A DNA stretch of 64,000 bases from Paludibacteraceae bacterium (lineage in GTDB: Bacteria; Bacteroidota; Bacteroidia; Bacteroidales; Paludibacteraceae): NCBI GenBank assembly GCA_017632345.1, contig JAGBRL010000059.1, forward strand, positions 80,473-144,472, in the 5' to 3' direction. This document shows, piece after piece, positions 52,366-61,218 of the stretch. Every line of letters starts with the position of its first letter. Within the stretch, counting starts at the first letter, position 1. The position numbers were made by a program, and so were the translations under genes. Under the pieces are notes generated by a model. That model was given only the letters and a program-made list of their open reading frames with translations. It did not search any database and was not told where the DNA came from.

Positions 52366-52776
52366 ATGGAAGAGACTTTAGAATCGTGGATAGAAAAGAC
52401 GACCACAAGGCAGTTTAAGGCTATTTTCCCTGAAACGCTGAACGCTAACGGAACTCTGTTCGGCGGCGAGGCTATGAGGTGGATGGACGAGGTCGCTTAT
52501 ATTACGGCTACGCGTTTTACTAAACAGCGTATGTTTACCGTTTCGACAGACAAGGTTAAGTTCCTCAGGGCTGTCACTCCGGGCTTCATCGCGGAGGTCG
52601 TGGGGCGTGTGGAGAAGGCGGAGGGCGTGAAACTGACCGTCAAGCTTGAGATTTTTATGGAGGATATGTACTCTATGGAGCGCGAAAAGGCTATCGAGGC
52701 TACCTTCGTGTTTGCTATGCTCGACGAAAACCGTCGGCCAAAGCGTATCGTGTATCCTTTTGACTTTAAATTTTAA
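52366..52776 (+). CDS. Acyl-CoA thioesterase (hotdog fold, YciA-like)
   Basis: 136 residues; hydrolyses acyl-CoA to free acid and CoA in the cytosol. LNANGTLFGGEAMRWMDEVAY is the hotdog helix region of acyl-CoA hydrolases, with the catalytic acidic residue in MDEVA; VSTDKVKFLRAVTPG is the following strand block. Single hotdog domain, normal size for the family. Five bases before the MATE gene, so co-transcribed. Confidence 0.9.
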   Translation: MEETLESWIEKTTTRQFKAIFPETLNANGTLFGGEAMRWMDEVAYITATRFTKQRMFTVSTDKVKFLRAVTPGFIAEVVGRVEKAEGVKLTVKLEIFMEDMYSMEREKAIEATFVFAMLDENRRPKRIVYPFDFKF

Positions 52777-52781
52777 TCGCA

Positions 52782-54137
52782 ATGGGACAGAAAGATTCGG
52801 CGGCCTTGCTCGGCACGGAGAGCATAGGCAGGTTGCTGCTTAAGTATTCGGCTCCGGCTATTGTCGGACAGATTGCGGCTTCGTTGTACAATATTGTTGA
52901 CAGTGTTTTTATCGGCCAGGGGGTGGGAGAGATGGCTATCTCCGGGCTTGCCATCACCTTCCCGCTGATGAATATGGCGGTGGCGTTTGGCGCTATGGTG
53001 GGCGTGGGCGGCTCCACGCTTATCTCTATCAAGATGGGGCAGAAGGACACGAACGGCGCTATAAAGGTGCTTTGCAACGTGACTATCCTTAACCTGATTC
53101 TCGGCTCTTTGCTGACTTTGCTGGGGCTTTATTTCCTCGACGAGATTCTTTACTTCTTTGGGGCGAGCGAGAATACAATACCGTATGCGCGAGACTATAT
53201 GCAGATTATTCTTGCGGGAAATGTCTTCACGCACCTCTATTTCGGGCTGAACAGCGCCATGCGGTCGTCCGGTCACCCGAACAAGGCAATGTGCATAACG
53301 CTTATGACGGTCGTGATAAACGCGGTGCTGGACCCTATATTTATCTTCTCCTTTGGCTGGGGCATAAGGGGAGCGGCTGTCGCAACTGTGCTGGCTCAGT
53401 TTTTGGCGTTCCTCGTTGTGCTGTTCCACTTTTTTGACAAAAGTGGCGTGCTGCGTTACAGGCGCGCGTTCATGCGTCTGGAACGTAATATTGTGACGGG
53501 GATTTTCTCTATCGGTGTGGCTCCTTTTGTGATGAATTTTTGCGCTTGCTTCACTACAATGCTGATAAACAACACTTTGGAAAGTCATGGCGGCGACTTG
53601 GCTATCGGGGCGTATGGAATCAATAACCGTATTGTGATGTTTTTTGTGATGCTGGTGCTTGGCTTTAATCAGGGCATGCAGCCTATTGCGGGCTTCAACT
53701 ACGGTGCAAAGCAGTTTGACCGTGTGATTAAGGTGATGAAGCTGACTGTGGTGTGCGCCACGGCTGTGACAACTACGGCTTTCCTCGTTGGCGAGTTTGC
53801 TCCGGAACTGATTGTGAGGTGCTTTACTGATAATGCGGAACTTACGGCTCTGTCTGTGAACGGTATGCGCATAATGGTGCTTGCGTTCCCTATCGTTGGT
53901 TTTCAGATGGTTGTGGCAAATTTCTTCCAGTCTATAGGGCAGGCTCAGAAATCGGTGCTGCTGTCGTCTATGCGTCAGTTGCTTATGCTCATACCTTTGC
54001 TGCTGATATTGCCAGACTATTTCGGCTTGGACGGTGTTTGGTGGAGCATGCCGGTGTCCGACTTTTTATCGACAGTGGTGGCGGCTGTATTGTTAGCGTA
54101 TCAATTTAAATCTTTTAAGAAAGGAGAAGTGAAATGA
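52782..54137 (+). CDS. MATE-family efflux transporter
   Basis: 451 residues with about twelve membrane segments in two similar halves; exports drugs or metabolites in exchange for Na+ or H+. PAIVGQIAASLYNIVDSVFIGQ in the first helix and the equivalent VGVAPFVMNFCACF at the start of the second half are MATE features. Coupled to the next gene by an ATGA overlap. Substrate unknown. Confidence 0.92.
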   Translation: MGQKDSAALLGTESIGRLLLKYSAPAIVGQIAASLYNIVDSVFIGQGVGEMAISGLAITFPLMNMAVAFGAMVGVGGSTLISIKMGQKDTNGAIKVLCNVTILNLILGSLLTLLGLYFLDEILYFFGASENTIPYARDYMQIILAGNVFTHLYFGLNSAMRSSGHPNKAMCITLMTVVINAVLDPIFIFSFGWGIRGAAVATVLAQFLAFLVVLFHFFDKSGVLRYRRAFMRLERNIVTGIFSIGVAPFVMNFCACFTTMLINNTLESHGGDLAIGAYGINNRIVMFFVMLVLGFNQGMQPIAGFNYGAKQFDRVIKVMKLTVVCATAVTTTAFLVGEFAPELIVRCFTDNAELTALSVNGMRIMVLAFPIVGFQMVVANFFQSIGQAQKSVLLSSMRQLLMLIPLLLILPDYFGLDGVWWSMPVSDFLSTVVAAVLLAYQFKSFKKGEVK

Positions 54138-54751
54138 TGGATGGAAAGGTGATTATAAGCATTGGCCGTCAGTTTGGCAGCGGCGGCCGTTCGATAGGAA
54201 AGATGATTGCGGAGAAGTTGTGTATCGGGTATTATGACGTGGAGCTGCTTCGCCTTGCAGCCAAGGAGATTGGCTTTGGCGAAGAGGCGTTTGCCGCTGT
54301 TGACGAAAAGCCTAATTTCGGACGCTTTTTTCAGAATATAGAAAATCTGATGTCTGGCTCGCAAACTGACAGTTTGATGTCTAACGCAAATCTTTTTCAG
54401 GTGCAGTCCGATGTGATTCGACAGATTGCGGAGCGTGAGTCGTGCGTGATTATGGGCAGGTGTTCTGATTACGTGCTTCGGGAGGACGACCGTTGTGTGA
54501 GTCTCTTTCTTACTGCTGATGAAGACGACCGCGTGAGGCGTGTGATGGAGCGTCTTGAAGTGGATGAGGCAAAGGCGGAAAAGATTATAACAAGTACAAA
54601 CAAACGTCGTGCTGAGTATTATAATTATTATACCGGAAAGAAGTGGGGCGATGCGGCTTCGTACCATCTTTGCGTGAATGTCACGGCTTTGGGCGAAGAG
54701 GGCACTGCTGATTTTATTTGTGATTTTGTAAAAAGAAAGTTCCGTCTGTAA
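54134..54751 (+). CDS. Cytidylate-kinase-like protein
   Basis: 205 residues with a P-loop variant GRQFGSGGRSIGKM at the N terminus and the fold of the cytidylate-kinase-like family common in Bacteroidales and Clostridia (VIMGRCSDYVL, RVRRVMERLEVDEAKAEK, RRAEYYNYYTGKKWGDAASY). It differs from true Cmk (no MIAIDGPAGSGKST start), so the nucleotide substrate is uncertain. Overlaps the MATE stop; last gene of the operon, its stop lies in the loop of the following hairpin. Confidence 0.85.
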   Translation: MMDGKVIISIGRQFGSGGRSIGKMIAEKLCIGYYDVELLRLAAKEIGFGEEAFAAVDEKPNFGRFFQNIENLMSGSQTDSLMSNANLFQVQSDVIRQIAERESCVIMGRCSDYVLREDDRCVSLFLTADEDDRVRRVMERLEVDEAKAEKIITSTNKRRAEYYNYYTGKKWGDAASYHLCVNVTALGEEGTADFICDFVKRKFRL

Positions 54752-54767
54752 TAGGCGGAACTTTTTT
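54736..54767. terminator. Bidirectional terminator
   Basis: AAAGTTCCG (54736-54744) and CGGAACTTT (54756-54764), then T-run; on the minus strand AACTTTCTTTTT follows. Serves both the kinase-like gene and the convergent YjbQ-like gene. Confidence 0.8.
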
Positions 54768-54779
54768 GATGATTTTGCT

Positions 54780-55190
54780 TTATGCAACTACAGTAGCAAC
54801 AATTCGTCTGCCAGAAGCGGAATTGCGAAATTCGCAAAGGTATATGCCTTGCCATGTGCCGAGGTTGAGCCGCCCGTTGCTGATCGGGATAGAGAGGCTT
54901 GCGCCTACGATGGCGGACTTTGCGTGCGACGGCATGTCGTCGTCACCTTCATACGTGTGAAGGTAATAAGGCTCACGCTCTTTCACGAGCCTGTCGAATA
55001 TGGCGGCAAGGTCTGTCTGCACTTCCGGGTCTGCGTTTTCATTTATAGACAGGGCGGCGGAAGTGTGTTTGATGAACAGATTTAGCAGGCCGCTTTGCGG
55101 CAGTGGCGGCAGGTTTGCGAGAACCTCGCTCGTGACGAGATGAAAGCCGCGCTTCCGCGCTTTTAGTGTGAATTCTGTTTGTGATACCAT
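54780..55190 (-). CDS. YjbQ/UPF0047-family protein
   Basis: 136 residues, full length for the family. IKHTSAALSINENADPEV and HTYEGDDDMPSHAKSAIVG are the two diagnostic blocks, the latter holding the metal-binding His, and LNLGTWQGIYLCEFR closes the fold. Homologues are sometimes called secondary thiamine-phosphate synthases because E. coli YjbQ can complement ThiE weakly; the true role is unsettled. Three bases after the AlaX-like gene in a three-gene operon led by pepT. Confidence 0.92.
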   Translation of the reverse strand: MVSQTEFTLKARKRGFHLVTSEVLANLPPLPQSGLLNLFIKHTSAALSINENADPEVQTDLAAIFDRLVKEREPYYLHTYEGDDDMPSHAKSAIVGASLSIPISNGRLNLGTWQGIYLCEFRNSASGRRIVATVVA

Positions 55191-55193
55191 CTC

Positions 55194-55658
55194 TTAGTTG
55201 TTTGTGATTTTCCAGCGAACTCTCCAGATGCCGTTTTCGTAATTTGACGAGAGAATCTTAAACTGACCTATTTCGGACGTGTTTTCAACGTGTGCGCCTA
55301 TGCACGGACAAGCGTCATAATCTCCGACATGAACTATTTTCAGAGTCTCCGACGCATCTTCGGGTAGGCGTTCAAGATTGAATTTAGCTTTAGCGTCGTC
55401 TCTGGTCATCAGCTCCGAAAAGACGGGCAGGTTCTGCGCTATCACGTCGTTTACCTTAGCCTCTATTTCAGCAATCTGTTCGTCGGTGGGCATAGATGGC
55501 AAGTTATAGTCGCACTTAGACTTCTTGCGTTCGATGTGCGCGTTAGAAGCGCGTCCGCACCCGAACATTCGCACCATTGTCTGGTTCAATATATGTTCCG
55601 TTGTATGGCTCGGACAGTAATAGTCCTTTTTAGCTTCGTTCAATATAACATCTTCCAT
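55194..55658 (-). CDS. AlaX-like aminoacyl-tRNA editing protein
   Basis: 154 residues, resembling the second additional domain of threonyl/alanyl-tRNA synthetases. Zinc ligands are seen as HTTEH (HxxxH, about residues 18-22) and CPCIGAHV (CxxxH), followed by the usual ENTSEIGQFKI. It probably deacylates mischarged tRNA-Ala or a related tRNA in trans. No synthetase core is attached. Three to four bases from both neighbours, so an operon with pepT. Confidence 0.85.
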   Translation of the reverse strand: MEDVILNEAKKDYYCPSHTTEHILNQTMVRMFGCGRASNAHIERKKSKCDYNLPSMPTDEQIAEIEAKVNDVIAQNLPVFSELMTRDDAKAKFNLERLPEDASETLKIVHVGDYDACPCIGAHVENTSEIGQFKILSSNYENGIWRVRWKITNN

Positions 55659-55661
55659 AAA

Positions 55662-56897
55662 TCAATCAATTTTTGCAATTTCAACAATAACTTTAGCGGC
55701 GGCGATTAGCGAGTCAACCGGCAGGAACTCGTATCTGCTGTGAAAATTATGTCCGCCAGCAAATATGTTCGGGCAGGGCAGACCCTCGAAAGAGAGCCTT
55801 GCACCGTCTGTTCCGCCTCGTATGGGCCTTTTTTGCGGCTTTATTCCGCAACGTTCCATCGCTTTTTCTGCACGGTTGACAATGTGCATGACCGGCTCTA
55901 TTTTTTCAATCATGTTTCTGTACTGGTCCTTTATCTCCAGCTCGAAATTGTCGTTATCCAGATTCTTCTCTTCAGAGAAAGCGGATAGTTCAAGGCTGAT
56001 AGCCTGCTTGAATTGTTCCAGCTTATCTGCGTCAAAATCTCTGATGATGTAGTGCAGCGAAGCCTCTTCTACCGAGCCTTCAATCTTTGTCAGGTGAACA
56101 AAACCCTCGTATCCTTCGGTCGATTCGGGCGACGGAAGAGAGGTGAGCTTGTATGCAAATTCAGCGGCTAACTTGTTGGCGTTTACCATTTTGCCTTTTG
56201 CGTAGCCAGGGTGCACGTTAGTTCCTTTGAACTTGATAGTTGCAGACGCCGCGTTGAAGTTTTCGTATTCAAGTTCGCCGATAGCGCCGCCGTCTATTGT
56301 GTAAGCCCAGTCTGCTCCAAACGTCTTCACGTCGAAGCGGTCTGCTCCGCAGCCAATCTCCTCGTCGGGAGTGAAGGCGATGCGTATCTTTCCGTGCTTC
56401 ACGTCTGAGTTTTTAATGAGAGCCTCCATAGCCGAAACGATGGCGGCGACTCCAGCCTTGTCGTCTGCGCCGAGCAGCGTTGTGCCGTCGGTTACTATAA
56501 GCTCCTGTCCGAGGTATGAATTCATCTCCGGAAATTCGCTTGGCGACAGTGCGATGTTTAGCTCTGAGTTCAGGCCAATATCGTTCCCGTCAAACTTCAC
56601 AACAGAGGCTTTCACGTCTTTGCCGGACACGTCCGGACTTGTGTCGAGGTGCGCAATGAAGCCGATGGTCGGAAGCTCGCCGTCGCAGTTTTGCGGAAGG
56701 GTGGCGGTTACGTAGCAATTCTCGTCAACTTCAACGTCGCTTAACCCTATTTGCCTTAGCTCATCAGCCAGATAATTAGCAAGAGAAAACTGCTTTTGAG
56801 AAGACGGAAACGTCTCTGAGTTTTCATCAGACTGAGTGTCGAACGAGACATATTTAAGAAAACGGCTCACTGCCGTTGTTTTGTCTATTTTGTACAT
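55662..56897 (-). CDS. pepT: Peptidase T (tripeptide aminopeptidase)
   Basis: 411 residues, M20 metallopeptidase that removes the N-terminal residue of tripeptides in the cytosol. Zinc ligands are in IAHLDTSPD, LGADDKAG, TPDEEIGCG and GGHNFHSRYE, and RGGTDGARLSFEG is the standard PepT/M20B block. Length matches E. coli PepT (408). First gene of the minus-strand pepT operon with a good promoter. Confidence 0.96.
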   Translation of the reverse strand: MYKIDKTTAVSRFLKYVSFDTQSDENSETFPSSQKQFSLANYLADELRQIGLSDVEVDENCYVTATLPQNCDGELPTIGFIAHLDTSPDVSGKDVKASVVKFDGNDIGLNSELNIALSPSEFPEMNSYLGQELIVTDGTTLLGADDKAGVAAIVSAMEALIKNSDVKHGKIRIAFTPDEEIGCGADRFDVKTFGADWAYTIDGGAIGELEYENFNAASATIKFKGTNVHPGYAKGKMVNANKLAAEFAYKLTSLPSPESTEGYEGFVHLTKIEGSVEEASLHYIIRDFDADKLEQFKQAISLELSAFSEEKNLDNDNFELEIKDQYRNMIEKIEPVMHIVNRAEKAMERCGIKPQKRPIRGGTDGARLSFEGLPCPNIFAGGHNFHSRYEFLPVDSLIAAAKVIVEIAKID

Positions 56898-56920
56898 GAG
56901 TATCCTTTATATAGTTTTTG

Positions 56921-56950
56921 CAAAGGTATGATTTTCGGCAAAATTTTCAA
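56921..56950 (-). promoter_or_regulatory. Promoter of the pepT operon
   Basis: Minus strand: TTG (56950-56948), 19-base spacer, TACCTTTG (56928-56921). Leader about 20 bases. Confidence 0.65.
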
Positions 56951-56962
56951 GGAGGCAAGAGA

Positions 56963-56993
56963 TAAAAAAATCCGCCCGATTAAGGAGCGGATT
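56963..56993 (-). terminator. Intrinsic terminator after the acidic lipoprotein gene
   Basis: On the minus strand AATCCGCTCC, loop, GGGCGGATT, then seven T. Confidence 0.8.
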
Positions 56994-57004
56994 GTAAGAA
57001 GCTT

Positions 57005-57547
57005 TTATTTGCGTTTAAACCACAATGTGTCTTTTCCTGAAATCAAAATTAGCTCTTCTTTTGTGAGCTTTTCTATTTTAGATAAGCTTGTATTGTCTGT
57101 AGAAGGACTTACGGTAGTGTCTCTTCCAACAATAACATCGTCTTTGTATGAAATAGTTATTTTTGTCTCGATTCCATCGGCGTATTCCGATGTAATTTTA
57201 GCTGAAAGTTCGTAATTTTGATATTCTTCAGCTTCAAGTCTTTCTGCAATCAGACTTAATATTCCGTCGTTTTCGGAATATTTGCCTATAATTCTTCCGC
57301 TAGATTGTAACATGTCTCCGTCGTAATCGGAAACTTTCATTTCAAAACGATTGTCGTTGAAGTAGTACTCGGTGCCGCCTAAGTCTTCTTCGTCATCATC
57401 TGAATCTTCGAAATAAGAGGCGTCTGTCATAACCCACAAACCCTCAAGTAGGTCTTTGTCGTCATCATCATCGTCATCGCAAGACACGAAAGACAAACTC
57501 ATCAAAATAGCCAAGATCAGGCTTCCTGTAATTTTAAAAGTTTTCAT
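57005..57547 (-). CDS. Lipocalin-like lipoprotein with acidic surface-export signal
   Basis: 180 residues. Lipobox FVSC (Cys 23) is followed at once by seven Asp residues, matching the acidic lipoprotein export signal that sends Bacteroidota lipoproteins to the cell surface. The mature part begins LLEGLWVMTDASYF, similar to lipocalin-like/DUF lipoproteins, and is rich in beta strands ending TLWFKRK. No function can be assigned. Own promoter and terminator. Confidence 0.82.
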   Translation of the reverse strand: MKTFKITGSLILAILMSLSFVSCDDDDDDDKDLLEGLWVMTDASYFEDSDDDEEDLGGTEYYFNDNRFEMKVSDYDGDMLQSSGRIIGKYSENDGILSLIAERLEAEEYQNYELSAKITSEYADGIETKITISYKDDVIVGRDTTVSPSTDNTSLSKIEKLTKEELILISGKDTLWFKRK

Positions 57548-57592
57548 AAATCTAAATAATTAGTTGCAAAAAAAATATTGTTTTAAACGCCG

Positions 57593-57623
57593 CAAAATTA
57601 TAGAAAAATAGACTAATTACAAA
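57593..57623 (-). promoter_or_regulatory. Promoter of the acidic lipoprotein gene
   Basis: Minus strand: TTTG (57623-57620), 19-base spacer, TAATTTTG (57600-57593): full consensus. Leader about 40 bases. Confidence 0.75.
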
Positions 57624-57640
57624 GACTTTTCAAAAAAAAA

Positions 57641-58852
57641 TTAGTCGCTTGTGTCTTCAGTTTTGCACCTATTAAGTATTATGTAGCCAATCAAGCCGGA
57701 TGTTACGGACCCGACTAATATGGATATTTTCGCAAAAGCTTGATGCTCAGGGTTATCGAAGGCTAACATCGATATGAAGATAGACATTGTGAAGCCTATT
57801 CCGCCCAAAAATCCCGCGCCAATCAGGTGGCGTTTTGTTATGTCGGCAGACAGAGATCCTATTTTGAATTTGACAGCCAGAAGCGAGAACCCTATGATGC
57901 CCAACGGTTTGCCTATCAGCAGCCCGGCTATGACGCCTATGCTCAGAGTTGAGCTGAAAACTTCGCCGAACTCAACATTTAGCGGCACAGCCGTGTTGGC
58001 AAGCGCGAAAAGCGGCATGATGATGAAGTTTGATATTTCGTGCAGACGATGTTCTATCAGCGCGGTCTCCTTGTACTGATGAAACTTTGTGTAAGATGGT
58101 ATGGTGAATGCAGTAAGCACTCCGGCAAGCGTGGCGTGCACCCCCGATTTGAGCATGAAATACCACATCACGGTGCCGGCAAATATGTAAGCGACGAAGT
58201 TTGACACGCGCAGCCTGTTCATCAGCATCATGAACGCAAAGACTCCTAAAGCTATGAAAAGGTAGTCCGACGCAAGGTCTGACGTGTATGCTGCGGCAAT
58301 CACGACTATCGCTCCAAGGTCGTCTGTGACAGCGAGCGCGGTGAGAAATATTTTGACAGAAATTGGCACTCGTTTGCCCAGCAGCGACAGCACGCCAAGC
58401 GCAAATGCGATGTCGGTAGCCATAGGTATGCCCCAGCCGTGCGAGTATTCGGGATTGTGCGCGATAGACGCATATATTAAGGCTGGAACAACCATTCCGC
58501 CTAACGCGGCTATCATCGGAAGCACTGCTTTTGATGGTGTTGACAGCTCGCCTTGACGAAGCTCTCGTTTAATCTCCAGTCCGACAACTAAGAAAAATAT
58601 AGTCATCAGGCCGTCGTTAATCCATTCCTCTACAGTAAGCGTGAAGTGAGAGCCAAAGCCGTGAATGCCAATCTTGCTGTGCCAAAATTCCATATAACCT
58701 TCTGCAAGTGAGGAGTTGGCAAGATACAAAGAGGCTATTGTAACTAAGATGAGAAGAATCCCGGAGCGTTGCTCTATCTGGAAAAATTCGTTAAGAGGAC
58801 GAAACTTTTCCTTACGCACAAACCGTGCTAAAAAATTATTAAATTTATTCAT
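57641..58852 (-). CDS. nhaA: Na+/H+ antiporter NhaA
   Basis: 403 residues from the ATG at 58852 (a TTG at 58858 adds two residues). Exchanges cytosolic Na+ for H+ at the inner membrane, giving salt and alkali tolerance. About eleven to twelve membrane segments; the ion-binding pair is in LAVTDDLGAIV, with ATDIAFALGVLSLLG before it and GAGFLGGIGFTMSIFIS near the end. Normal length. Single gene with a very good promoter. Confidence 0.96.
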   Translation of the reverse strand: MNKFNNFLARFVRKEKFRPLNEFFQIEQRSGILLILVTIASLYLANSSLAEGYMEFWHSKIGIHGFGSHFTLTVEEWINDGLMTIFFLVVGLEIKRELRQGELSTPSKAVLPMIAALGGMVVPALIYASIAHNPEYSHGWGIPMATDIAFALGVLSLLGKRVPISVKIFLTALAVTDDLGAIVVIAAAYTSDLASDYLFIALGVFAFMMLMNRLRVSNFVAYIFAGTVMWYFMLKSGVHATLAGVLTAFTIPSYTKFHQYKETALIEHRLHEISNFIIMPLFALANTAVPLNVEFGEVFSSTLSIGVIAGLLIGKPLGIIGFSLLAVKFKIGSLSADITKRHLIGAGFLGGIGFTMSIFISMLAFDNPEHQAFAKISILVGSVTSGLIGYIILNRCKTEDTSD

Positions 58853-58871
58853 GTTCAATCAATTTTTTTTG

Positions 58872-58903
58872 CAAAAATATCATAAGTCTAAAGCCTTAAC
58901 AAA
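58872..58903 (-). promoter_or_regulatory. Promoter of nhaA
   Basis: Minus strand: TTTG (58903-58900), 20-base spacer, TATTTTTG (58879-58872). Leader about 15 bases. Confidence 0.78.
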
Positions 58904-59099
58904 ATTTGCAATCCCTTAGATTGGTGTATAGGTCGAAATATTTCCGCAGAGCCAAAAATGTGGAGGTTTGGAACTGCAACTGTGTGTGCGGGCACATTTT
59001 TTTGCGGCGTTTTCGAACAAAAAGTGTGAGATAAAGAAAAAAACGCTGAAATAAGAAAAAAATACCTTCACTTTCGCTTAAAAATTTCTCATTAAAGAT

Positions 59100-59107
59100 T
59101 ATCTTTG
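59100..59107 (+). promoter_or_regulatory. -7 element of the putative porin operon
   Basis: TATCTTTG at 59100-59107 ends only five bases before the ATG at 59113, so the predicted message has little or no leader. No clear -33 TTTG (TTTC at 59072). Confidence 0.5.
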
Positions 59108-59112
59108 CAAAG

Positions 59113-61218
59113 ATGAAGAGGATTATATTTTTAATACTGGGATATATATTTGGCTTGGGCGCATTTGCGGCAGATTCCACAAGCCATGCAGTGTCGGACA
59201 CGTTGGCTAAGGAGCCGATGCCTGTCAAGGAGGATGTGCAGATGTACAGCTGGCGTTCGGAAGGTCCGTTGGGAGTAGTGGAAAGGGTTGGTTTGGATAC
59301 ACTTCTGAATGATTTCAACGTGACTAATCCGGCGGAGCGGCGCACAATCGCTTTGCAGCATCTCGGAAGTTTGGGCTCGCCTGCTGTCTCAAGAATTTTT
59401 TCGGACAGGAAACGCAAGTCTGAGTTTCTCTTTTTCCAGCCGTATGAGCCGTATTATATGTCTCCGGAGGATCTTCTGTACTTTAACACAAAGAAGCCGT
59501 ACTCCAATATCTCTTACTACGCAGGAGGCAAAAATAATCGCAAGGAACGTCGCTTAAACGGCGTGTTTACTGTCAATGCCACGCCTAAATTGAATTTCGG
59601 GCTGCATGGCGACTGGATTAACGCGTATGGCTTCTATCCTTCTCAGTCAACAAGAAATTACAACGCAGGGCTTTTTGCAAGCTATATGGGGCGCAATCAT
59701 AACTTGATGGCGAGCTTGTCTTTTGTCAAGTATGAAAATTACGAAAACGGAGGGCTTGTGAATCCTGATGACGTGACTGACCCTAAGAACAATGGAAATA
59801 AAACGCCGGAAAATATGGCGGTGTTTTTTAGTGATAACGCATGGAACACTTTGAATGGTTTCAACGCTTATCTTAACTATAAGTATCATTTGGGCTTTGA
59901 CCGTGAGGTCCGCGTGACGGCAGATTCCACTACAAAGGAGTTTGTTCCTGTGACCTCCTTCATATACACTTTCCGCTACGAGAACGACCGGAAGGTTTAT
60001 AGGGAGGACGGCTCGTCGTCTATCAGGGAGGATTTCTTTAAAAGATACGGTATCGATGTGCAGCCTGCGATAAAGTTGGAGGATACGCACGACTCTGTGA
60101 GGTTTCAGCACATAAAGCAGAATTTCGGAGTGACCCTCGACGAAAAGTTCAACACTTTTGCCAAGTTCGGACTCGCCGCGTATGGTATTGTGGATGTTAA
60201 GCGCTACAATTATCAGAGCAGCGTGGGGCATCCGTACATAGATACTGCTTTTTATCAGGACATGTATGACCACGACAAGTTTACTGCCGAGATGAAGCAG
60301 TTTGTGGGGCCTCTTCGTTTTGACGAATTGACTCGCACAAAGCTGGGAGTGGGCGGTAGCTTGTCTAAACACTCTGGCAAACACCTTTTTTTCAATTTCA
60401 CAGGTGAGTATTTCTTTAAGAACGAAAAGGACGAGGTCGGCTCGTTCAATCTTGAAGGGAACCTGAAGACTGTGGTCAATCTGTTCAAAAGGCCTTTTGT
60501 TGTAGGCGCGAATGCAGAATATAGGCGCGAGTGTCCGGACTTTCTCGAAGAGCGTTATTTCGGAAATTACATCTCTTGGAACAAAGAGCTTGATTATAAA
60601 GAGAATTTGCGAGTAGAGGGCTTCCTGGACTATCAGCCGATAGGGCTGACGCTGAAGGCGGGCTACTCTAACGTGAGAAACTACGTGTATTGGAACAGGT
60701 ATGCCAAGCCGAATCAGGCTGATGTCAACGTGTTTGACGCCACTATAAGGGAACGTCTGAAAATCTGGTATATCCATTGGGACAACGAACTTACTTATCA
60801 GCGCTCTTCTAACGAGTCTGCGTTGCCGTTGCCAGACCTTAGTCTATATTCTAATTTTTATGTTCAGTACGGAAAACTGTTCAAGGTTCTGACTGTTCAG
60901 TTAGGGGCTGATTTGCGTTACAATACGTCGTACAAGGTGCCAAGCTATATGCCTGCGACCGGAATGTTTTTCGTGCATCCGGGCTATCTAGTGGATAAAG
61001 GGGCTGACCAGCAGGTCGCATCCTCTGTGGATATTGGCGATTATCCGTATATGAATGTCTATTTAAGTTTTCACTTGAAGACGTTCAGGGTTATGGTCGA
61101 ATATAATAACTTGAGCAAGGTTTTGGGCTGGGGTGATGACAATTATTTGTCGCTGCCGGGGTATGCCTACAACCCGTCGTTCTTGAAATTTAGCATTTCT
61201 GTAAATCTGGCAAACTGA
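59113..61218 (+). CDS. Putative porin, large beta-barrel (Porin_10-like)
   Basis: 701 residues with signal peptide MKRIIFLILGYIFGLGAFA. Residues about 20-120 form a periplasmic N-terminal part (PLGVVERVGLDTLL, FQPYEPYYMSPEDLLYFNTKKPYSNISYY-type block) followed by many amphipathic strands and a C-terminal strand ending LKFSISVNLAN. This plan matches the Bacteroidota putative-porin family. Substrate unknown. Its stop overlaps the start of the next gene (TGATG), so translation is coupled and the pair probably acts together. Confidence 0.85.
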   Translation: MKRIIFLILGYIFGLGAFAADSTSHAVSDTLAKEPMPVKEDVQMYSWRSEGPLGVVERVGLDTLLNDFNVTNPAERRTIALQHLGSLGSPAVSRIFSDRKRKSEFLFFQPYEPYYMSPEDLLYFNTKKPYSNISYYAGGKNNRKERRLNGVFTVNATPKLNFGLHGDWINAYGFYPSQSTRNYNAGLFASYMGRNHNLMASLSFVKYENYENGGLVNPDDVTDPKNNGNKTPENMAVFFSDNAWNTLNGFNAYLNYKYHLGFDREVRVTADSTTKEFVPVTSFIYTFRYENDRKVYREDGSSSIREDFFKRYGIDVQPAIKLEDTHDSVRFQHIKQNFGVTLDEKFNTFAKFGLAAYGIVDVKRYNYQSSVGHPYIDTAFYQDMYDHDKFTAEMKQFVGPLRFDELTRTKLGVGGSLSKHSGKHLFFNFTGEYFFKNEKDEVGSFNLEGNLKTVVNLFKRPFVVGANAEYRRECPDFLEERYFGNYISWNKELDYKENLRVEGFLDYQPIGLTLKAGYSNVRNYVYWNRYAKPNQADVNVFDATIRERLKIWYIHWDNELTYQRSSNESALPLPDLSLYSNFYVQYGKLFKVLTVQLGADLRYNTSYKVPSYMPATGMFFVHPGYLVDKGADQQVASSVDIGDYPYMNVYLSFHLKTFRVMVEYNNLSKVLGWGDDNYLSLPGYAYNPSFLKFSISVNLAN

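Noticed and set aside
52773..53588. 271-residue minus-strand open frame opposite the MATE gene
   Set aside because: His/Arg-rich translation with no family resemblance; overlaps a clear membrane transporter gene in full.
59647..60777. 376-residue minus-strand open frame opposite the putative porin
   Set aside because: Shadow of the barrel gene; no start signal or domain.
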